This document shows positions 11,101-19,400 of a stretch of 64,000 nt of DNA, piece after piece. This stretch comes from Paenibacillus contaminans (GTDB lineage Bacteria > Bacillota > Bacilli > Paenibacillales > NBRC-103111). Location: NCBI RefSeq assembly GCF_003285015.1, contig NZ_QMFB01000017.1, positions 1-64,000 on the forward strand. Reading direction: 5' to 3'. Below the pieces are notes generated by a model. It had not been told where the DNA came from. It was given only the letters and a program-made list of their open reading frames with translations, and did no database searches. The translations under genes and the position numbers were made by a program. Position 1 is the stretch's first letter. Every line of letters begins with the position of its first letter.

Positions 11101-11326
11101 CGGTCTGAAGGCAAAGCTGACCGCTCAATCCGAGGATGCAGCACTTCTTCCGTTTGAAGATGCGTCAGACGTATCCGGCTGGGCACTCAGCAGCGTTGCA
11201 GACAACGTGCAAGCCGGCCTTGTCTCCGGGCGAACCGCCGCCGAGCTTGCGCCGAAGGCGTCCATCACCAGGGCTGAGGTTGCGGCCATCGTTCAAAGAC
11301 TTTTGCAAAGGTCAGACTTGATTTAA
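5129..11326 (+). CDS. SLH-anchored giant surface protein with ten Big-type repeats
   Basis: A 2065-residue exported cell-surface protein. The GTG start at 5129 sits seven bases after ggagaggaagg; an ATG at 5141 is further away. Residues 1-41 are a signal peptide ending TASAAAS. Residues about 42-435 hold six or seven propeller-like repeats (IRVKKYDG, LYVAWGE motifs). Residues about 440-1338 hold ten bacterial Ig-like (Big_2-type) repeats. Nine are exactly 90 residues (270 bp) and nearly identical; the first is 89 residues and more divergent. Next come a HYDIN/choice-of-anchor-like segment, two fibronectin III domains (about 1447-1625), an uncharacterised beta-rich region and three SLH domains (about 1880-2060) that bind secondary cell-wall polymer. 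The likely role is adhesion or a stalk projecting the N-terminal propeller. No catalytic motif was seen. Confidence 0.9.
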   Translation: MVPAMRASKKYDSVRKIVCLLFAVILFIPLLLVGGTASAAASGWSNIDGNRADGINVNPNYKAQNTAIAEWNGEVYVAWQERITADANSKYQIRVKKYNGTGWVSVDGNGPYGLNADSSKVASQPTMAVYDDALYIAWTEMSTSSVGQIRVKKYDGLNWTSAEGDSTVGINVDPSKNAMLAALTVYKDELYAIWAEATQIRVKKYDGDKWTSIDGGGPNGLNVNPNNGAGAPAMAVMGDALYAVWSEAPYNTASQLRVKKYDGKDWTVIDGGSGLNIRSWCSAYNASLTVINNALYVAWGEPTGGLYSTDDQIRVKKFDGSTWSSIDGGGEQGINVNPGFRAWEVGLAAIDNELYAVWSENTGVYVNRQYVFKIRVKKYDGKKWTSAEEGKNGLNVSGDRQATNPAATELDGALYVAWGEWNSVEEQVRVARYLPPPPPAVNSVSVIPSTATIARGASKQLTAAVDAVGGAGTTVTWSSNDADKVAVSSTGKVTVSSDAALGPYTITATSTADNSKSGTATITVTEAPAVNGVTVTPDSANVMQGESRQLTAAVDAVGGAATTVTWSSSDASNKVAVSSTGKVTVAADASPGPYTITATSTANRSKTGTATITVTYAPAVNNVTVTPGSANVMQGESRQLTAAVDAVGGAATTVTWSSSDASNKVAVDSTGNVTVAADASPGPYTITATSTANRSKTGTAAITVTYAPAVNGVTVTPGSASVMQGESRQLTAAVDSVGGAATTVTWGSSDASNKVAVSSTGNVTVAADASPGPYTITATSTADNNKTGTSTITVTYAPAVNGVTVTPGSANVMQGESRQLTASVDAVGGAATTVTWSSSDASNKVAVSSTGNVTVAADASPGPYTITATSTADNNKKGTSTITVTYAPAVNSVTVTPESANVMQGESRQLTAAVDVVGGAATTVTWSSSDASNKVAVSSTGNVTVAADASPGPYTITATSTANHSKTGTATITVTYAPAVNSVTVTPDSANVMQGESRQLTAAVDAVGGAATTVTWSSSDASNKVAVSSTGNVTIAADASPGPYTITATSTADNNKTGTSTITVTYAPAVNDVTVTPDSASIMQGESRQLTAAVDAVGGAATTVTWSSSDASNKVAVSNTGNVTVAADASPGPYTITATSTANHNKTGMAIITVTYAPAVNGVTVTPDSANVMQGESHQLTAAVDVVGGAATTVTWSSSDASNKVAVSSTGNVTVAADASPGPYTITATSTANHSKTGTAIITVTYAPAVNSVTVTPDSANVMQGESRQLTATVDAVGGAATTVTWTSSDASNKVAVDSTGNVTVAADAEPGTYTITATSTADSSKTVTVTITVTAAPTYTIAALTNQTLTALIQGYVSGTQDAKTIPVTNIGTGDLTNLSVSISGANANDFVITQPASDLNSSESTSFTIQAKDGLSAGTYTVTVTVSADQMTAVTFTVTQSVNLPNAPANPQGLVAVGGDRQVTLNWNTVTGATYYNIYIATSPGQFTEDGVVTVTSSTYSVQNLINGTTYYFVVKAGNEGGLSAMSNEAGTTPATVPAAPTNLTATAGDGQATVTFTASTDDGGSPITGYEVTVAPGNVVVTGSSSPIVVTGLSNGTSYTFTVKAINAAGISISSAESNSVVPRSSSSGESGTPETPATTTPEKADSSVDILVNGKVENAGTATTSKRNDQSVRTVFVDQKKLEDKLAAEGQGAVVTIPVSGKSDVVIGELNGQMVKSMESKQAVVAIKTDQATYTIPAQQIQIGDIADKLGKSIALQDIKVQIEIAAPTEDTVKVVEDAAENGTFTIMVPPLDFTIRATYGDTTVDVSKFHAYVERTIAIPDGVDQNKITTGVVVEPDGTVRHVPTKIVIIEGKYYAQINSLTNSTYSVVWHPLEFLDAANHWAKDSVNDMGSRMVIDGTGGSLFSPDRDITRAEFAAILVRGLGLRLENGPTAFSDVKTSDWFSSAIDTAYAYQLIKGFEDGTFRPNDKITREQAMMILSRAMTITGLKAKLTAQSEDAALLPFEDASDVSGWALSSVADNVQAGLVSGRTAAELAPKASITRAEVAAIVQRLLQRSDLI
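6449..9145 (+). repeat. Ten-copy tandem coding repeat, 270-bp period
   Basis: The phrase cgtcatgcaaggagaaagcc or a close variant recurs at 6751, 7021, 7291, 7561, 7831, 8101, 8371, 8641 and 8911, exactly 270 bp apart. A diverged 267-bp unit precedes them. The repeats are nearly identical at DNA level including synonymous sites, indicating recent expansion or homogenisation. Copy number is expected to vary between strains, and the array is prone to assembly collapse. Confidence 0.92.
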
Positions 11327-11364
11327 GCAGAAATATCCCCTAAGCAATAAAAGTAAAACTAATC

Positions 11365-11406
11365 ATCCCTTCCTAGCATGATCTTTTGATGCCGGGAAGG
11401 GATTTT
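11365..11406 (+). terminator. Rho-independent terminator of surface protein gene
   Basis: The arm atcccttcctagcat pairs with atgccgggaagggat around a nine-base loop, followed by ttt. The rest of the 11327-11620 gap carries the promoter block described separately. Confidence 0.85.
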
Positions 11407-11485
11407 GGCGTATCAGAAACATTTGTCGATAGTGACCTTGATGGTGAACTGTCCACCCTTTAAGTTGGAAATATGAGACGGAATC

Positions 11486-11550
11486 GTTCTTGTATAGAAA
11501 TTTTTTCACCCCTTACAATCATCAAAATATGGTACGATTTGGATAACGTT
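11486..11550 (+). promoter_or_regulatory. Shared 65-bp promoter block, copy 1
   Basis: This block is 62/65 identical to 13331-13395 upstream of the ATP-grasp gene, in the same orientation. A candidate core is ttcacc, 17 bases, then tatggt. The high identity in otherwise unrelated surroundings suggests that the Kelch-type gene and the ATP-grasp gene respond to the same signal or sigma factor, or that the block was copied recently. The exact promoter elements are a guess. Confidence 0.5.
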
Positions 11551-11620
11551 AAAATAACTGTGCCGCCCTCTGTCGATTGACGGTTGCTTATGGAGGGGAC
11601 GGAGATACCGGGAGGGGATC

Positions 11621-12694
11621 ATGGTGAATAAGAGTTCGGCAGATTCGCAGGCGGAGGAGTGGAGGAGCTGGCAAGCGATTAATCTGAACGCTCCATTTGC
11701 AGCGCGCGACGGCGCAGGACTGCTTTCCTATAAAGGGCGGTTATGGCTGCTGGGAGGTTGGAACCCTGCCGATAAGCGCAATTTTCCTCATGCATGTAAC
11801 AGCGAGGTATGGTCATCGGCTGATGGAATCGGCTGGACGCTTGTCACGAAGCAGGCGCCCTGGGAGGGCAGGCACACCGCAGGGTATGTCGTTCATGACG
11901 GGAAAATGTGGATCGTCGGCGGAGATTGCAATCAAGGCCATTATCAGCCCGATGTATGGAATTCGGAAGACGGGATCAACTGGACGCTCGTTCACGATCA
12001 TGTACCGTGGGGGCAGCGGGCGCTTCATCATACAGCGGCTTTCGCGGGGAAGATTTGGGTAATGGGCGGGCAGACGATGCCCCTATTCGCTCCGTCTGAG
12101 CCAAGGTCGATCGTGTATAACGACGTTTGGTGTTCGGAGGACGGCGTCCATTGGGAACGGGCAGTTGAGCATGCGGCATGGGAACCGCGCGGGATGATCG
12201 GCGGCTCGGCGGTTTTGAACGGCCGTTTGTGGATCATGGGGGGAGGTACCTACGACACCCCGGAGTTTCCGCAGCGTAAGTACTTCAATGATGTATGGAG
12301 TACTGCAGATGGCGTGAACTGGGAATGTCATGCCGAGCTTTGTCCGTGGGCAGCCCGTCAGTATCATGAAATTGCCGCCTTCGACGGCAAACTGTGGGTC
12401 ATGGAGGGTTACGACGGCGTGCACTCGGAGGAAGCGAATGAAGCTCTACTTGCTCGGCAACGTGACCGAAACGGCAATCGCAATGATGTATGGTATTCCG
12501 CCGACGGGATCGAATGGTATGAGCTGCCAAACACGCCTTGGAAGCCGCGCCATGCTGCGAGCGTAGCCGTCCATGACCAGGCATTGTGGGTCATTGCGGG
12601 CAACAATATGACGCCTGATGTTTGGAAACTGGCGGTTTGCAAAACGGAGGATGGTCAACGTGTCGGGGGATCTCTTTGGGAGGCTGGTTCGTAA
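11621..12694 (+). CDS. Kelch/galactose-oxidase-type beta-propeller protein
   Basis: A 357-residue protein made almost wholly of Kelch-like blades: repeated GKxWxxGG turns (LWLLGGW, MWIVGGD, IWVMGGQ, LWIMGGG, LWVMEGY) alternate with DVWxSxDGxxW strands, at least six units. No signal peptide or membrane segment is seen, so it is predicted cytoplasmic. The ATG at 11621 follows gggagggg. Such propellers include sialate mutarotases (NanM-like) and scaffold proteins; this protein lacks recognisable catalytic signatures and its ligand is unknown. It stands alone, transcribed from the shared promoter block, a few kb from the glycan operon, so a carbohydrate-related role is plausible but not shown. 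Confidence 0.75.
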   Translation: MVNKSSADSQAEEWRSWQAINLNAPFAARDGAGLLSYKGRLWLLGGWNPADKRNFPHACNSEVWSSADGIGWTLVTKQAPWEGRHTAGYVVHDGKMWIVGGDCNQGHYQPDVWNSEDGINWTLVHDHVPWGQRALHHTAAFAGKIWVMGGQTMPLFAPSEPRSIVYNDVWCSEDGVHWERAVEHAAWEPRGMIGGSAVLNGRLWIMGGGTYDTPEFPQRKYFNDVWSTADGVNWECHAELCPWAARQYHEIAAFDGKLWVMEGYDGVHSEEANEALLARQRDRNGNRNDVWYSADGIEWYELPNTPWKPRHAASVAVHDQALWVIAGNNMTPDVWKLAVCKTEDGQRVGGSLWEAGS

Positions 12695-12721
12695 TACTTT
12701 CACTTGATCTTGAGGAATTAG

Positions 12722-12850
12722 TATGAACAACAAAGTAGAAGGTTTGCAAAAGGTAAAGTGCATTGTTCCTGCTGTTATTGCAGAGTAAAGACGAAGGATT
12801 TAGGTTTGCCTAAGTCTGATTTAGTGAGGCTGGTACGGATAGAGGATTAA
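12722..12850 (+). pseudogene. Possible remnant of a small Cys-rich protein
   Basis: An open frame of 42 codons after a stop reads a Cys-rich stretch (HCSCCYCRVKTK) and then KDLGLPKSDLVRLVRIED before TAA at 12848-12850. It has no ATG and no good ribosome binding site. In another frame a 21-codon ATG ORF (12723-12788) follows ttgaggaattagt. The Cys cluster and basic tail look like a small zinc-binding protein that has lost its start. I do not recognise the family. It could also be chance; it lies next to the orphan gene on the opposite strand. Confidence 0.25.
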
Positions 12851-12859
12851 ACCAAATAT

Positions 12860-12900
12860 TAAGCTCATGCGCCGGGCTTCCCTAGCCGACGCGTGAGCTT
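12860..12900 (-). terminator. Terminator of orphan gene copy 1
   Basis: aagctcatgcgccgg pairs with ccgacgcgtgagctt (one mismatch) around gcttccctag. A related hairpin with the same loop follows the second copy of this gene near 37510-37545, so gene and terminator duplicated as a unit. Confidence 0.75.
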
Positions 12901-13186
12901 ATTTTCTTCTGTAGGACTTTTCCCAGCGTTTCATAACTTCCGCCTGCGTTAAGAATCGATACCGCAGCCATCGCGATGTCTGCCATTCGTGTATAGCTTG
13001 TTGTTTGGTTTTGAAAAAACGGATATCGCAAATCATCCAGGAACAGAATAACTTCCGGTACCATTTGCCGTTTTGGACGTTGCCTGTGAAGCGGCGCACC
13101 GCTTTGCTGGCTTGTCGCTTGCTCCAGCGGGTACTGGGAGTATCGTGGTCTGTCCATACGGGAGTTTTTTTAACACTTCTGCTCAT
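12899..13186 (-). CDS. Orphan small basic protein (MSRSVKK family), copy 1
   Basis: A 95-residue basic, Trp/Arg-rich protein starting MSRSVKKTPVWT. Its start ATG lies about 12 bases after aaggagg on the minus strand. A second copy at 37549-37836 shares roughly 80% of residues over the full length with no gaps, which shows that this frame is real rather than the overlapping 91-codon alternative. The first residues resemble ribosomal protein S19, but the rest does not, so I do not call it S19. Small proteins with this type of N-terminus are widespread and uncharacterised as far as I recall. The unit carries its own upstream region and terminator. Confidence 0.6.
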   Translation of the reverse strand: MSRSVKKTPVWTDHDTPSTRWSKRQASKAVRRFTGNVQNGKWYRKLFCSWMICDIRFFKTKQQAIHEWQTSRWLRYRFLTQAEVMKRWEKSYRRK

Positions 13187-13330
13187 TGGCCCTCTAACCC
13201 TCCTTACGGGAAGCTAGAGGCCATCTAATTTCTTCATATTTCACCTCTTCAAATATTTGTTAGTTTCTGCATATATTGACGCTGCCGATGAAAAATAGGT
13301 TTCATTATATTGGAAAATTAAGATGGAAAA

Positions 13331-13395
13331 GTTCTTGTAAAGAAATTTTTTCACCCCTTACAATCATTAAAATATGGTACGATTTGGATATCGTT
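13331..13395 (+). promoter_or_regulatory. Shared 65-bp promoter block, copy 2
   Basis: Second copy of the block at 11486-11550 (three mismatches in 65), here ending about 24 bases before the ATP-grasp start. The preceding 13187-13330 stretch is the leader/promoter side of the orphan gene and closely resembles the region upstream of copy 2 (near 37843-37960). Confidence 0.5.
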
Positions 13396-13419
13396 ATTAT
13401 GTTGTGTGGAGGATACCGG

Positions 13420-14331
13420 ATGAAAATCTTATTTTGCTCTGATCCTTTGAATAACAAGGAAGTAGATCAGGATTACGAACAAGAATACAACTGTGCCAGG
13501 AAGCTGGGAATGGAAGCTCATTTGATCTCGCTGGAGTCCGTTTTGGACGGGGAGGCAACGAAGGCAGTTAAGCGGATTCCGACATTCGAAGCACCCGAAA
13601 CATTCATCTACAGGGGATGGATGTTAAAACCGCACGATTACGAACAGTTGTATCACGCACTGAAGCAGAAAAACGCCATCTTGATCAATTCTCCATCGGC
13701 ATATAGAAATGGACACTATTTTCCTTATTCTTATGAGGCAATTAGGAAGGCAACTCCACAAAGTATTTGGCTCGACATAAAAGAACTTTCAAATGGATTC
13801 GATGTTCTTTTTGAAAAAATGCGCATATTCGGCAACAAACCGGTCATGATCAAGGATTACGTAAAATCCAGAAAACATGAGTGGGAAGAAGCCTGCTATA
13901 TCCCTGATGCGTCCGATAAGCAAAGGGTTCAAACGGTTATTCGAAACTTCATTGATCGTCAAGGCCCGGAGCTTAATGGCGGCATTGTTATTCGTGAATA
14001 CATTCAACTCGAGCAGCTAACCAAGCATCCGAAAAGCGGTATGCCTTTATCGAATGAGTACCGCCTGTTTTTTCTTCATCACAAGCTGATTGAATGTACG
14101 GAGTATTGGGATGAGGCGGTCTATCAACAAAGGATTCCTAACCTTGATTCGTTTACGGAGTTATCCAAGGGTATAGCGAGCCATTTTTTTACGATGGACA
14201 TTGCCAAAACCGCAAGCGGAGAATGGGCGATTATTGAGATTGGAGATGGGCAGGTCTCCGGACTGCCAAGCCATGCGGACAGCATTTTTATCAATCGATA
14301 TGGGATTCCGGCGAGCCAGAATTGGAGGTAA
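13420..14331 (+). CDS. ATP-grasp domain protein, R2K-like
   Basis: A predicted cytoplasmic ATP-dependent carboxylate-amine/thiol ligase of about 303 residues. The start is taken as ATG 13420 (MKILFCSD) with ggaggat seven bases upstream; the frame is open 48 codons further but that part crosses the promoter block. The fold is read from an N-terminal alpha/beta segment, a central Lys-containing strand (KPVMIKDYVKSRK) and C-terminal residues WAIIEIGDGQVSGL, which resemble the ATP-grasp metal/nucleotide-binding end. This pattern suits the R2K ATP-grasp clade, whose members are often linked to peptide tagging or phage. The substrate is unknown. It ends 7 bp before the next gene, so the two are probably co-transcribed. 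Confidence 0.65.
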   Translation: MKILFCSDPLNNKEVDQDYEQEYNCARKLGMEAHLISLESVLDGEATKAVKRIPTFEAPETFIYRGWMLKPHDYEQLYHALKQKNAILINSPSAYRNGHYFPYSYEAIRKATPQSIWLDIKELSNGFDVLFEKMRIFGNKPVMIKDYVKSRKHEWEEACYIPDASDKQRVQTVIRNFIDRQGPELNGGIVIREYIQLEQLTKHPKSGMPLSNEYRLFFLHHKLIECTEYWDEAVYQQRIPNLDSFTELSKGIASHFFTMDIAKTASGEWAIIEIGDGQVSGLPSHADSIFINRYGIPASQNWR

Positions 14332-14338
14332 TTCAGCC

Positions 14339-14863
14339 ATGAAGAAGAAACTATTATTAGGTCTATCTGCTGGACTATTACTTGCATTTTCAAGTATTGC
14401 CTATGCTTCCGATAAGCTGGAGGTTTATTTATTTCCTGTAAAGGTAGCGTTTGAAGGCGTTGAAAAGAAGCTGGATGACGATTACCTGGTGTTAAATTAC
14501 AAAGGATATGCGTACCTGCCCGTACGCTTTGTAGCAGAGAATCTTAATGCGCATGTTCAATACAATGATGAAAAACAGGTAATCGAAATCTATAAAATGG
14601 ATAAGATTATTGGCGCTCCGCTCGTTAATGAAGATCAAGCGAAATTAGTAGGATATGAAAGCGCGGGGCTTAAAAAAATCAACTCTGTCGCTTACAGGTT
14701 ACTTAGCGAGGAAGAAAGGAAGCTTATGCCTGAACAGGCTAAACACTTGACTCCTGTTTATTATGTTATTGATGGAATTACTCAAGAGGATGAGCAGGTG
14801 ACGTTATTTGTATCCTCGAACAATAAGACTCACTTTTTTACAGTACCGATTATAATTAAATGA
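14339..14863 (+). CDS. Secreted copper-amine-oxidase-N-like protein
   Basis: A 174-residue exported protein. The ATG at 14339 follows ggaggtaattcagcc. An upstream open frame to 14201 only overlaps the ATP-grasp gene. Residues 1-23 are a classic signal peptide ending AYA. The mature part has the motif YAYLPVRFVAENLNAHVQY, typical of the copper amine oxidase N-terminal-like domain common in Paenibacillus exported proteins, where it is a structural or wall-associated module without copper chemistry. The C-terminal 80 residues are unassigned. It is probably translated with the upstream ATP-grasp gene. Confidence 0.7.
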   Translation: MKKKLLLGLSAGLLLAFSSIAYASDKLEVYLFPVKVAFEGVEKKLDDDYLVLNYKGYAYLPVRFVAENLNAHVQYNDEKQVIEIYKMDKIIGAPLVNEDQAKLVGYESAGLKKINSVAYRLLSEEERKLMPEQAKHLTPVYYVIDGITQEDEQVTLFVSSNNKTHFFTVPIIIK

Positions 14864-14923
14864 AGCCATGAGGGAAGGGGCAGCCGTTAAAAGCATCGGC
14901 ACAATAAATTTGAAAACTTCGGG

Positions 14924-14942
14924 GCGGGTTCGTCGAACCCGC
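14924..14942. other. Perfect 19-bp GC-rich palindrome in gap
   Basis: gcgggttcg and cgaacccgc flank a single t. There is no T tract, so it is not a standard terminator. It lies in the 285-bp gap between two convergent genes (14864-15148), where I see no credible gene; the 94-codon frame at 14868 lacks a ribosome binding site. It may be a protein-binding site or an insertion remnant. Confidence 0.3.
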
Positions 14943-15148
14943 TCTTCGTATTCATCGGCGAAACGAGGTAATTTCGCTACTAACCAAGTGCTTGTGTCAT
15001 TCGATAAGACCCCCGACTCCGTTCCAAATCTCGCCAATAAAGAGAGGGATAATGGAAAACCGAGTTTCACTGGCGCGATAGCGGAAGCAGAAGCAGCGCA
15101 ATGCTTCACGAAGGGGGGGCTTCAAAGTGAAAATGGCATAAATATATC

Positions 15149-16036
15149 CTAAAATCTGGATTTTATGGACTTTGCATATTCAGAAGGTGTCATGCCTGTT
15201 TCTTGCTTGAACCGGCGGGAAAAATAATGAACACTGCCATAGCCAAGTTTCTCGGCAATCTCGGTAAAGTTATATTGTTCTTCGCGAATTAAGGATTTTG
15301 CTTCAATGATCTTTAATTCGAGGTAGTATTGCTGGAGACCGATGCCTGTGCGCCGCAGAAAAATATCTTTTATTTGCGATTTTCCAATATTTACGGAACT
15401 GCAAAGTTGATCTAGCGAGAAGGAAAGATTAATATTTTCTTTCATGAAGGTTTTGATTTGTTCGATCAGATCGTTTTCCTTATGTTCTTTAGAGGGGAAT
15501 GAAAGCTTATTATTCTGAGGATTAGCGATTCTCCTGACCAACTGAATAAGTAACCGTTCTAGACCTGTCTTAATCATTTGCTCTGATCCGAACGGAGCAT
15601 CGATTCTCCTAAGTACACCGCTTTGGCTCTCGGGACACGTGTCTATCCGTGGTTGAAAGGTGGAAAATCCCTCTTTAACTATTTCTGCAAGAAGATTCCT
15701 CTCTTGGTCATTCAAGCTAATAACCCGGTTTTCAAATAATTTAATCGCCTCAGAGTCGCATTCAAAGGAAATGTTGACTGAGTTAGGTGCCAACTGATCA
15801 GCAGTTCTAGACATATGGAAGACGTCTGGCTTAAGTAAAAGAAAATCTCCCTGATTCATAATAAAGCTGGTGTCGTAAGCAAAGATTTCAATCCGGCCCG
15901 CATCAACATACAACATTTCCCAAAAGTTGTGGCTTTCTCCTGGAAAGCTAAAAGTTTTGGATAGTTCATGATAATAAAAAGTGTAAATATCCGAGATAAC
16001 TACCGATTGCTGGAGGGGGGATTTAAGGTAGGCCAC
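15149..16036 (-). CDS. AraC-family transcriptional regulator
   Basis: A 295-residue regulator with an N-terminal cupin-like ligand-binding half (about 20-110) and a C-terminal double helix-turn-helix AraC domain (about 195-293: FSLDQLCSSVNIGKSQIKDI, then FTEIAEKLGYGSVHYFSRRF and the signature end KQETGMTPSEYAKS). The GTG start at 16036 follows aaaggagg with eight bases between; an ATG in the spacer is in another frame and stops at once. It is divergent from the glycan operon, so it most likely senses a sugar and activates that operon. The C-terminal signature is textbook; the ligand is unknown. Confidence 0.88.
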   Translation of the reverse strand: MAYLKSPLQQSVVISDIYTFYYHELSKTFSFPGESHNFWEMLYVDAGRIEIFAYDTSFIMNQGDFLLLKPDVFHMSRTADQLAPNSVNISFECDSEAIKLFENRVISLNDQERNLLAEIVKEGFSTFQPRIDTCPESQSGVLRRIDAPFGSEQMIKTGLERLLIQLVRRIANPQNNKLSFPSKEHKENDLIEQIKTFMKENINLSFSLDQLCSSVNIGKSQIKDIFLRRTGIGLQQYYLELKIIEAKSLIREEQYNFTEIAEKLGYGSVHYFSRRFKQETGMTPSEYAKSIKSRF

Positions 16037-16419
16037 TAGTCATTCCTCCTTTATATTAAAGGTGGTTTCCGTTCTTAGGCCTGCAAAATTAGTGATAGTA
16101 TAGCAAATCAAGAGTGCGTTGTCGATATCTCGATATATATATCCCACGTTATGTATACGCTTCCAATTCCCCGGAACATTTCTATTCTCGCTTAGTCTCC
16201 GCCATCCTATTCAGGATTATTTATTACACGGTTTGGCTGAAATATGAATGCAAATAAATCGGCTGACGATGCAAATCTTTAAACTTAATATCACTATATA
16301 ATCGGCTTAAGCGCTTTCAGGACTAGGGATGAAAGGAGTATATCAGTAAAATGTGCAAGGGACTTACGAAAGGCGAGATATTAGCGAACAAATAGTACAC
16401 GCTGCGATGGAGGTGTCCC
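16037..16419. promoter_or_regulatory. Divergent control region, araC-type gene / glycan operon
   Basis: This 383-bp gap separates the AraC regulator from the operon. A tataat box lies at 16297-16302 on the plus strand without a clear -35, as expected for an activator-dependent promoter. An AT-rich self-complementary patch (gatatctcgatatatatatc, near 16120-16142) is a possible operator. Between 16350 and 16396 there are tiny ORFs with a ribosome binding site (aaaggag, then atgtgcaaggg to tag, 14 codons) that could be a leader peptide. No larger gene is seen. Confidence 0.4.
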
Positions 16420-19400
16420 GTGATTTCGAAAAATAACAGCCAACTCATTATTGTGCTTTCTCTCATCGTTTGTTTTATCTTTTCACCTTACCGTTATCTA
16501 ACAGATACGGCATACGGTGCAGCATCCGATTCAGTTGTTCCGCCATCGGCTAACCCACCGTCATTCTCTGATCTGGGGGGGCACTGGGCAGAAGAAATAA
16601 TGACAGCGTGGGCGAAAGAAGGGCTCCTTAAAGGGTATTCAGACGGTACCCTGAGACCGGATCGCACGATTAGTCGCGGAGAAGCTGCAGCGCTTGTCAA
16701 TCGATCCTTCGGATTCAGTGAAGAAGCGCAAATTCATTTTTCTGACCTTACTGATTCAAATTGGGCGTACGGGGATATTTCCAAAGCGGTAAAGGCAGGA
16801 TACTTGCAAGGTTTCTCGGATGGTACTGTGGGTGTGCAGAAGGAGCTTTCCAGGCAAGAAGCAGCGATCATGATAACCCGATTGCTTAATTCCGATACAA
16901 GTCAGAATACTAGCAGTATTAGTAATTTTACGGATGCTGCGTTGATTCCGCTATGGAGCCAAGGAGCTATAGGGGCAGCGGCTGCAGCGAATATCATGCA
17001 GGGCTACAATGATGGCACTTTTCGGCCGACAGCCTCTATTACACGTTCAGAATTTGTAGTTATGTTGGAACGTGCACTAGGCACATTATCAATTGCCGAA
17101 TACATCAGGCCGGGCACATATGGGCCATCGGATGGAAAACAGCTCATTCAAAAGAATGTCGTTGTGCGTTCATCGGACGTGATTTTGCAGAACATGAAGA
17201 TCTCCGGGGATCTAATAATTGCCGAGAGCGTCAAGGAAGGCAATGTGTGGCTTAAGAACGTGACAGTCGCCGGAACAACAACCATTCAAGGCGGGGGAAC
17301 GAGCAGCGTTCACATTGATAATAGTACTTTGGCTGTAGTAATCGTGGATAAAGCAGCAGGATCCGTGAGGGTAGCTGTAAATGCTCAAACAAAAGTATCG
17401 GAAGTGATCGTAAAGTCTCCCGTTATTTTAGAGCAGACCGATTCCGGCAGCGATGCTCCTTTCAGCTTGGTCAAGCTGACAGATGCACTCCCTAGTGGAT
17501 CCATCGTAACAATGATTGGTCGCTTCGACAAAGTCGAAGTTGCCGGCAAAGAAATTGTTATCGACTTTTTGCGAGGATTGATCAATCAATTCTCCGTTTT
17601 CGAACAAGCTGCAAATACGAAGATGAATATGGGCAAAGAGGCCAAGATCATCTTATTAATACTAAATACTTTATCGAATGTAACCGGTTCCGGCGTGATT
17701 GAAAAAGCGTCTCTGCGCGGAAATGCGAAAGGGTCGACATTTGAGACACAGCCAATAAAGACGGAATATCCCGATGCTCAGTCGGGAAATGGCAATAGTG
17801 GCGGCGATTCAAGCGTACCTAACGTCCCTGTAAGCATTACCTCGGTATCGGCAAGCAACGGGGCAATACGAGTTGTATTTAACCGAGCGCCTGATTCTGA
17901 ACCGACAGTCAACGATTTTTCAATTAAACAATCTATTAATCAATCAGTTCCGCTATCGGTGAAAGCCATTGCGGTGGAGTGGGATGCTGCAGCTAAGACA
18001 GCTTCAATAATCGTTCCATCGGTGACGACGACCGGGATAGCGCAGTCCGTCAAATATGAAGTGCGTTATAAAAATGCGCAGCCTGTGGAATCGACGGAAA
18101 TGATCGTGGCTGGCGGTACTGTCATTGCAGAAAATGGGGATGCACGGGCAATACTCGTGATTCCGACAGACGCTGATCAGCAAATCGTTGGAGCTGCCCA
18201 AACATTGAAAAAATACGTGCAGAAATCTACTGGAGCAGATCTGTTAACGAAAACGGCAGCAGAGTTGACTGGACTGGAGCCAACCTCTAATGAAGCGGTG
18301 AAGATTTATATCGGCTTTAGCCCCGATGATGACATGGCGGATCATCAAGCTATGTTAGAGGATATGGACGGCGATGGGTTTATCATCGATTCGCAAGAAG
18401 ATCGGATTACGATAATCGGAGCTTCAACATGGGGTACGGAATATGGTGTTTATGATTTTCTTGAACGTTACGTAGGCATTAGTTGGCTGATGCCTGGTCC
18501 TGATGGAGAGGATGTACCGCAGCATCTTGAAATAGCCGTTCCTCAGGAAATCGTTCGAAACAATCCGGCAGCGATATCCCGCCAATTTTTCGGAACCGAA
18601 ATACAAAGTTCATATATCGATTGGGCAAGGCACAACCGACTGCGTTCGAACATTCGTTTTCATCATAATATGGACATTTTGTTTGATCCGGCAATTTATG
18701 CAGATCACCCTGATTTCTATCCGAATCACACTGTACCTACGCATCCCTATGACTGGCAGCCATGCTTCTCTAATCCGGATACGGTTACAGCAGCCATTGC
18801 CAGAATTAATGAATACTTCGATATGAATCCGAACGAAGTATCATTTCCGCTAGGGATAAACGATAGTGAAAATTATTGCGAAAGCAATCCGAATCATCCC
18901 AATTATCCCGGTAAATTGAACTCTATGGGTAAGCTGGATATGTCGGATATTTACTACAATTGGGTGAATCAAGTGGTGGAAGGCGTGTTGGAGAAGCATC
19001 CGGACATTTACTTTGGGGTGCTGGCGTATTTGAATGTGTACGATCCGCCTTCATTCCCGCTTCATCCTCGTGTCACTCCTTATATCACGTATGACCGTTT
19101 GACCTGGATCGATCCGATTTATGGCAATGACGGCAAACAGCATATGACGATGTGGCAACCGGCTGCGAACAGCCTGGGATGGTATGAATATTTGTTTGGA
19201 TGGCCCTACACTCTTCCACGTGTGTATCCGCACGAAATGGCGGAAAATTACAAATATGCTAGAGATCATGGCGTCATCGGTCATGTGGCGGAACTCGCGC
19301 CTAACTTCGGAGAAGGGCCAAAGACATGGCTTTCGGCCAAGCTGCAATGGGATCCGGATCAAAATGTTGATGTGCTGTTAAATGAATGGTATGTGCGAGC

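Noticed and set aside
12899..13186. Ribosomal protein S19 identity suggested by the MSRSVKK start
   Set aside because: Only the first few residues resemble S19; the rest lacks S19 motifs and two diverged copies exist outside any ribosomal operon.
14868..15152. 94-codon open frame between convergent genes
   Set aside because: It spans a GC-rich palindrome, has no ribosome binding site and shows no protein-like composition.
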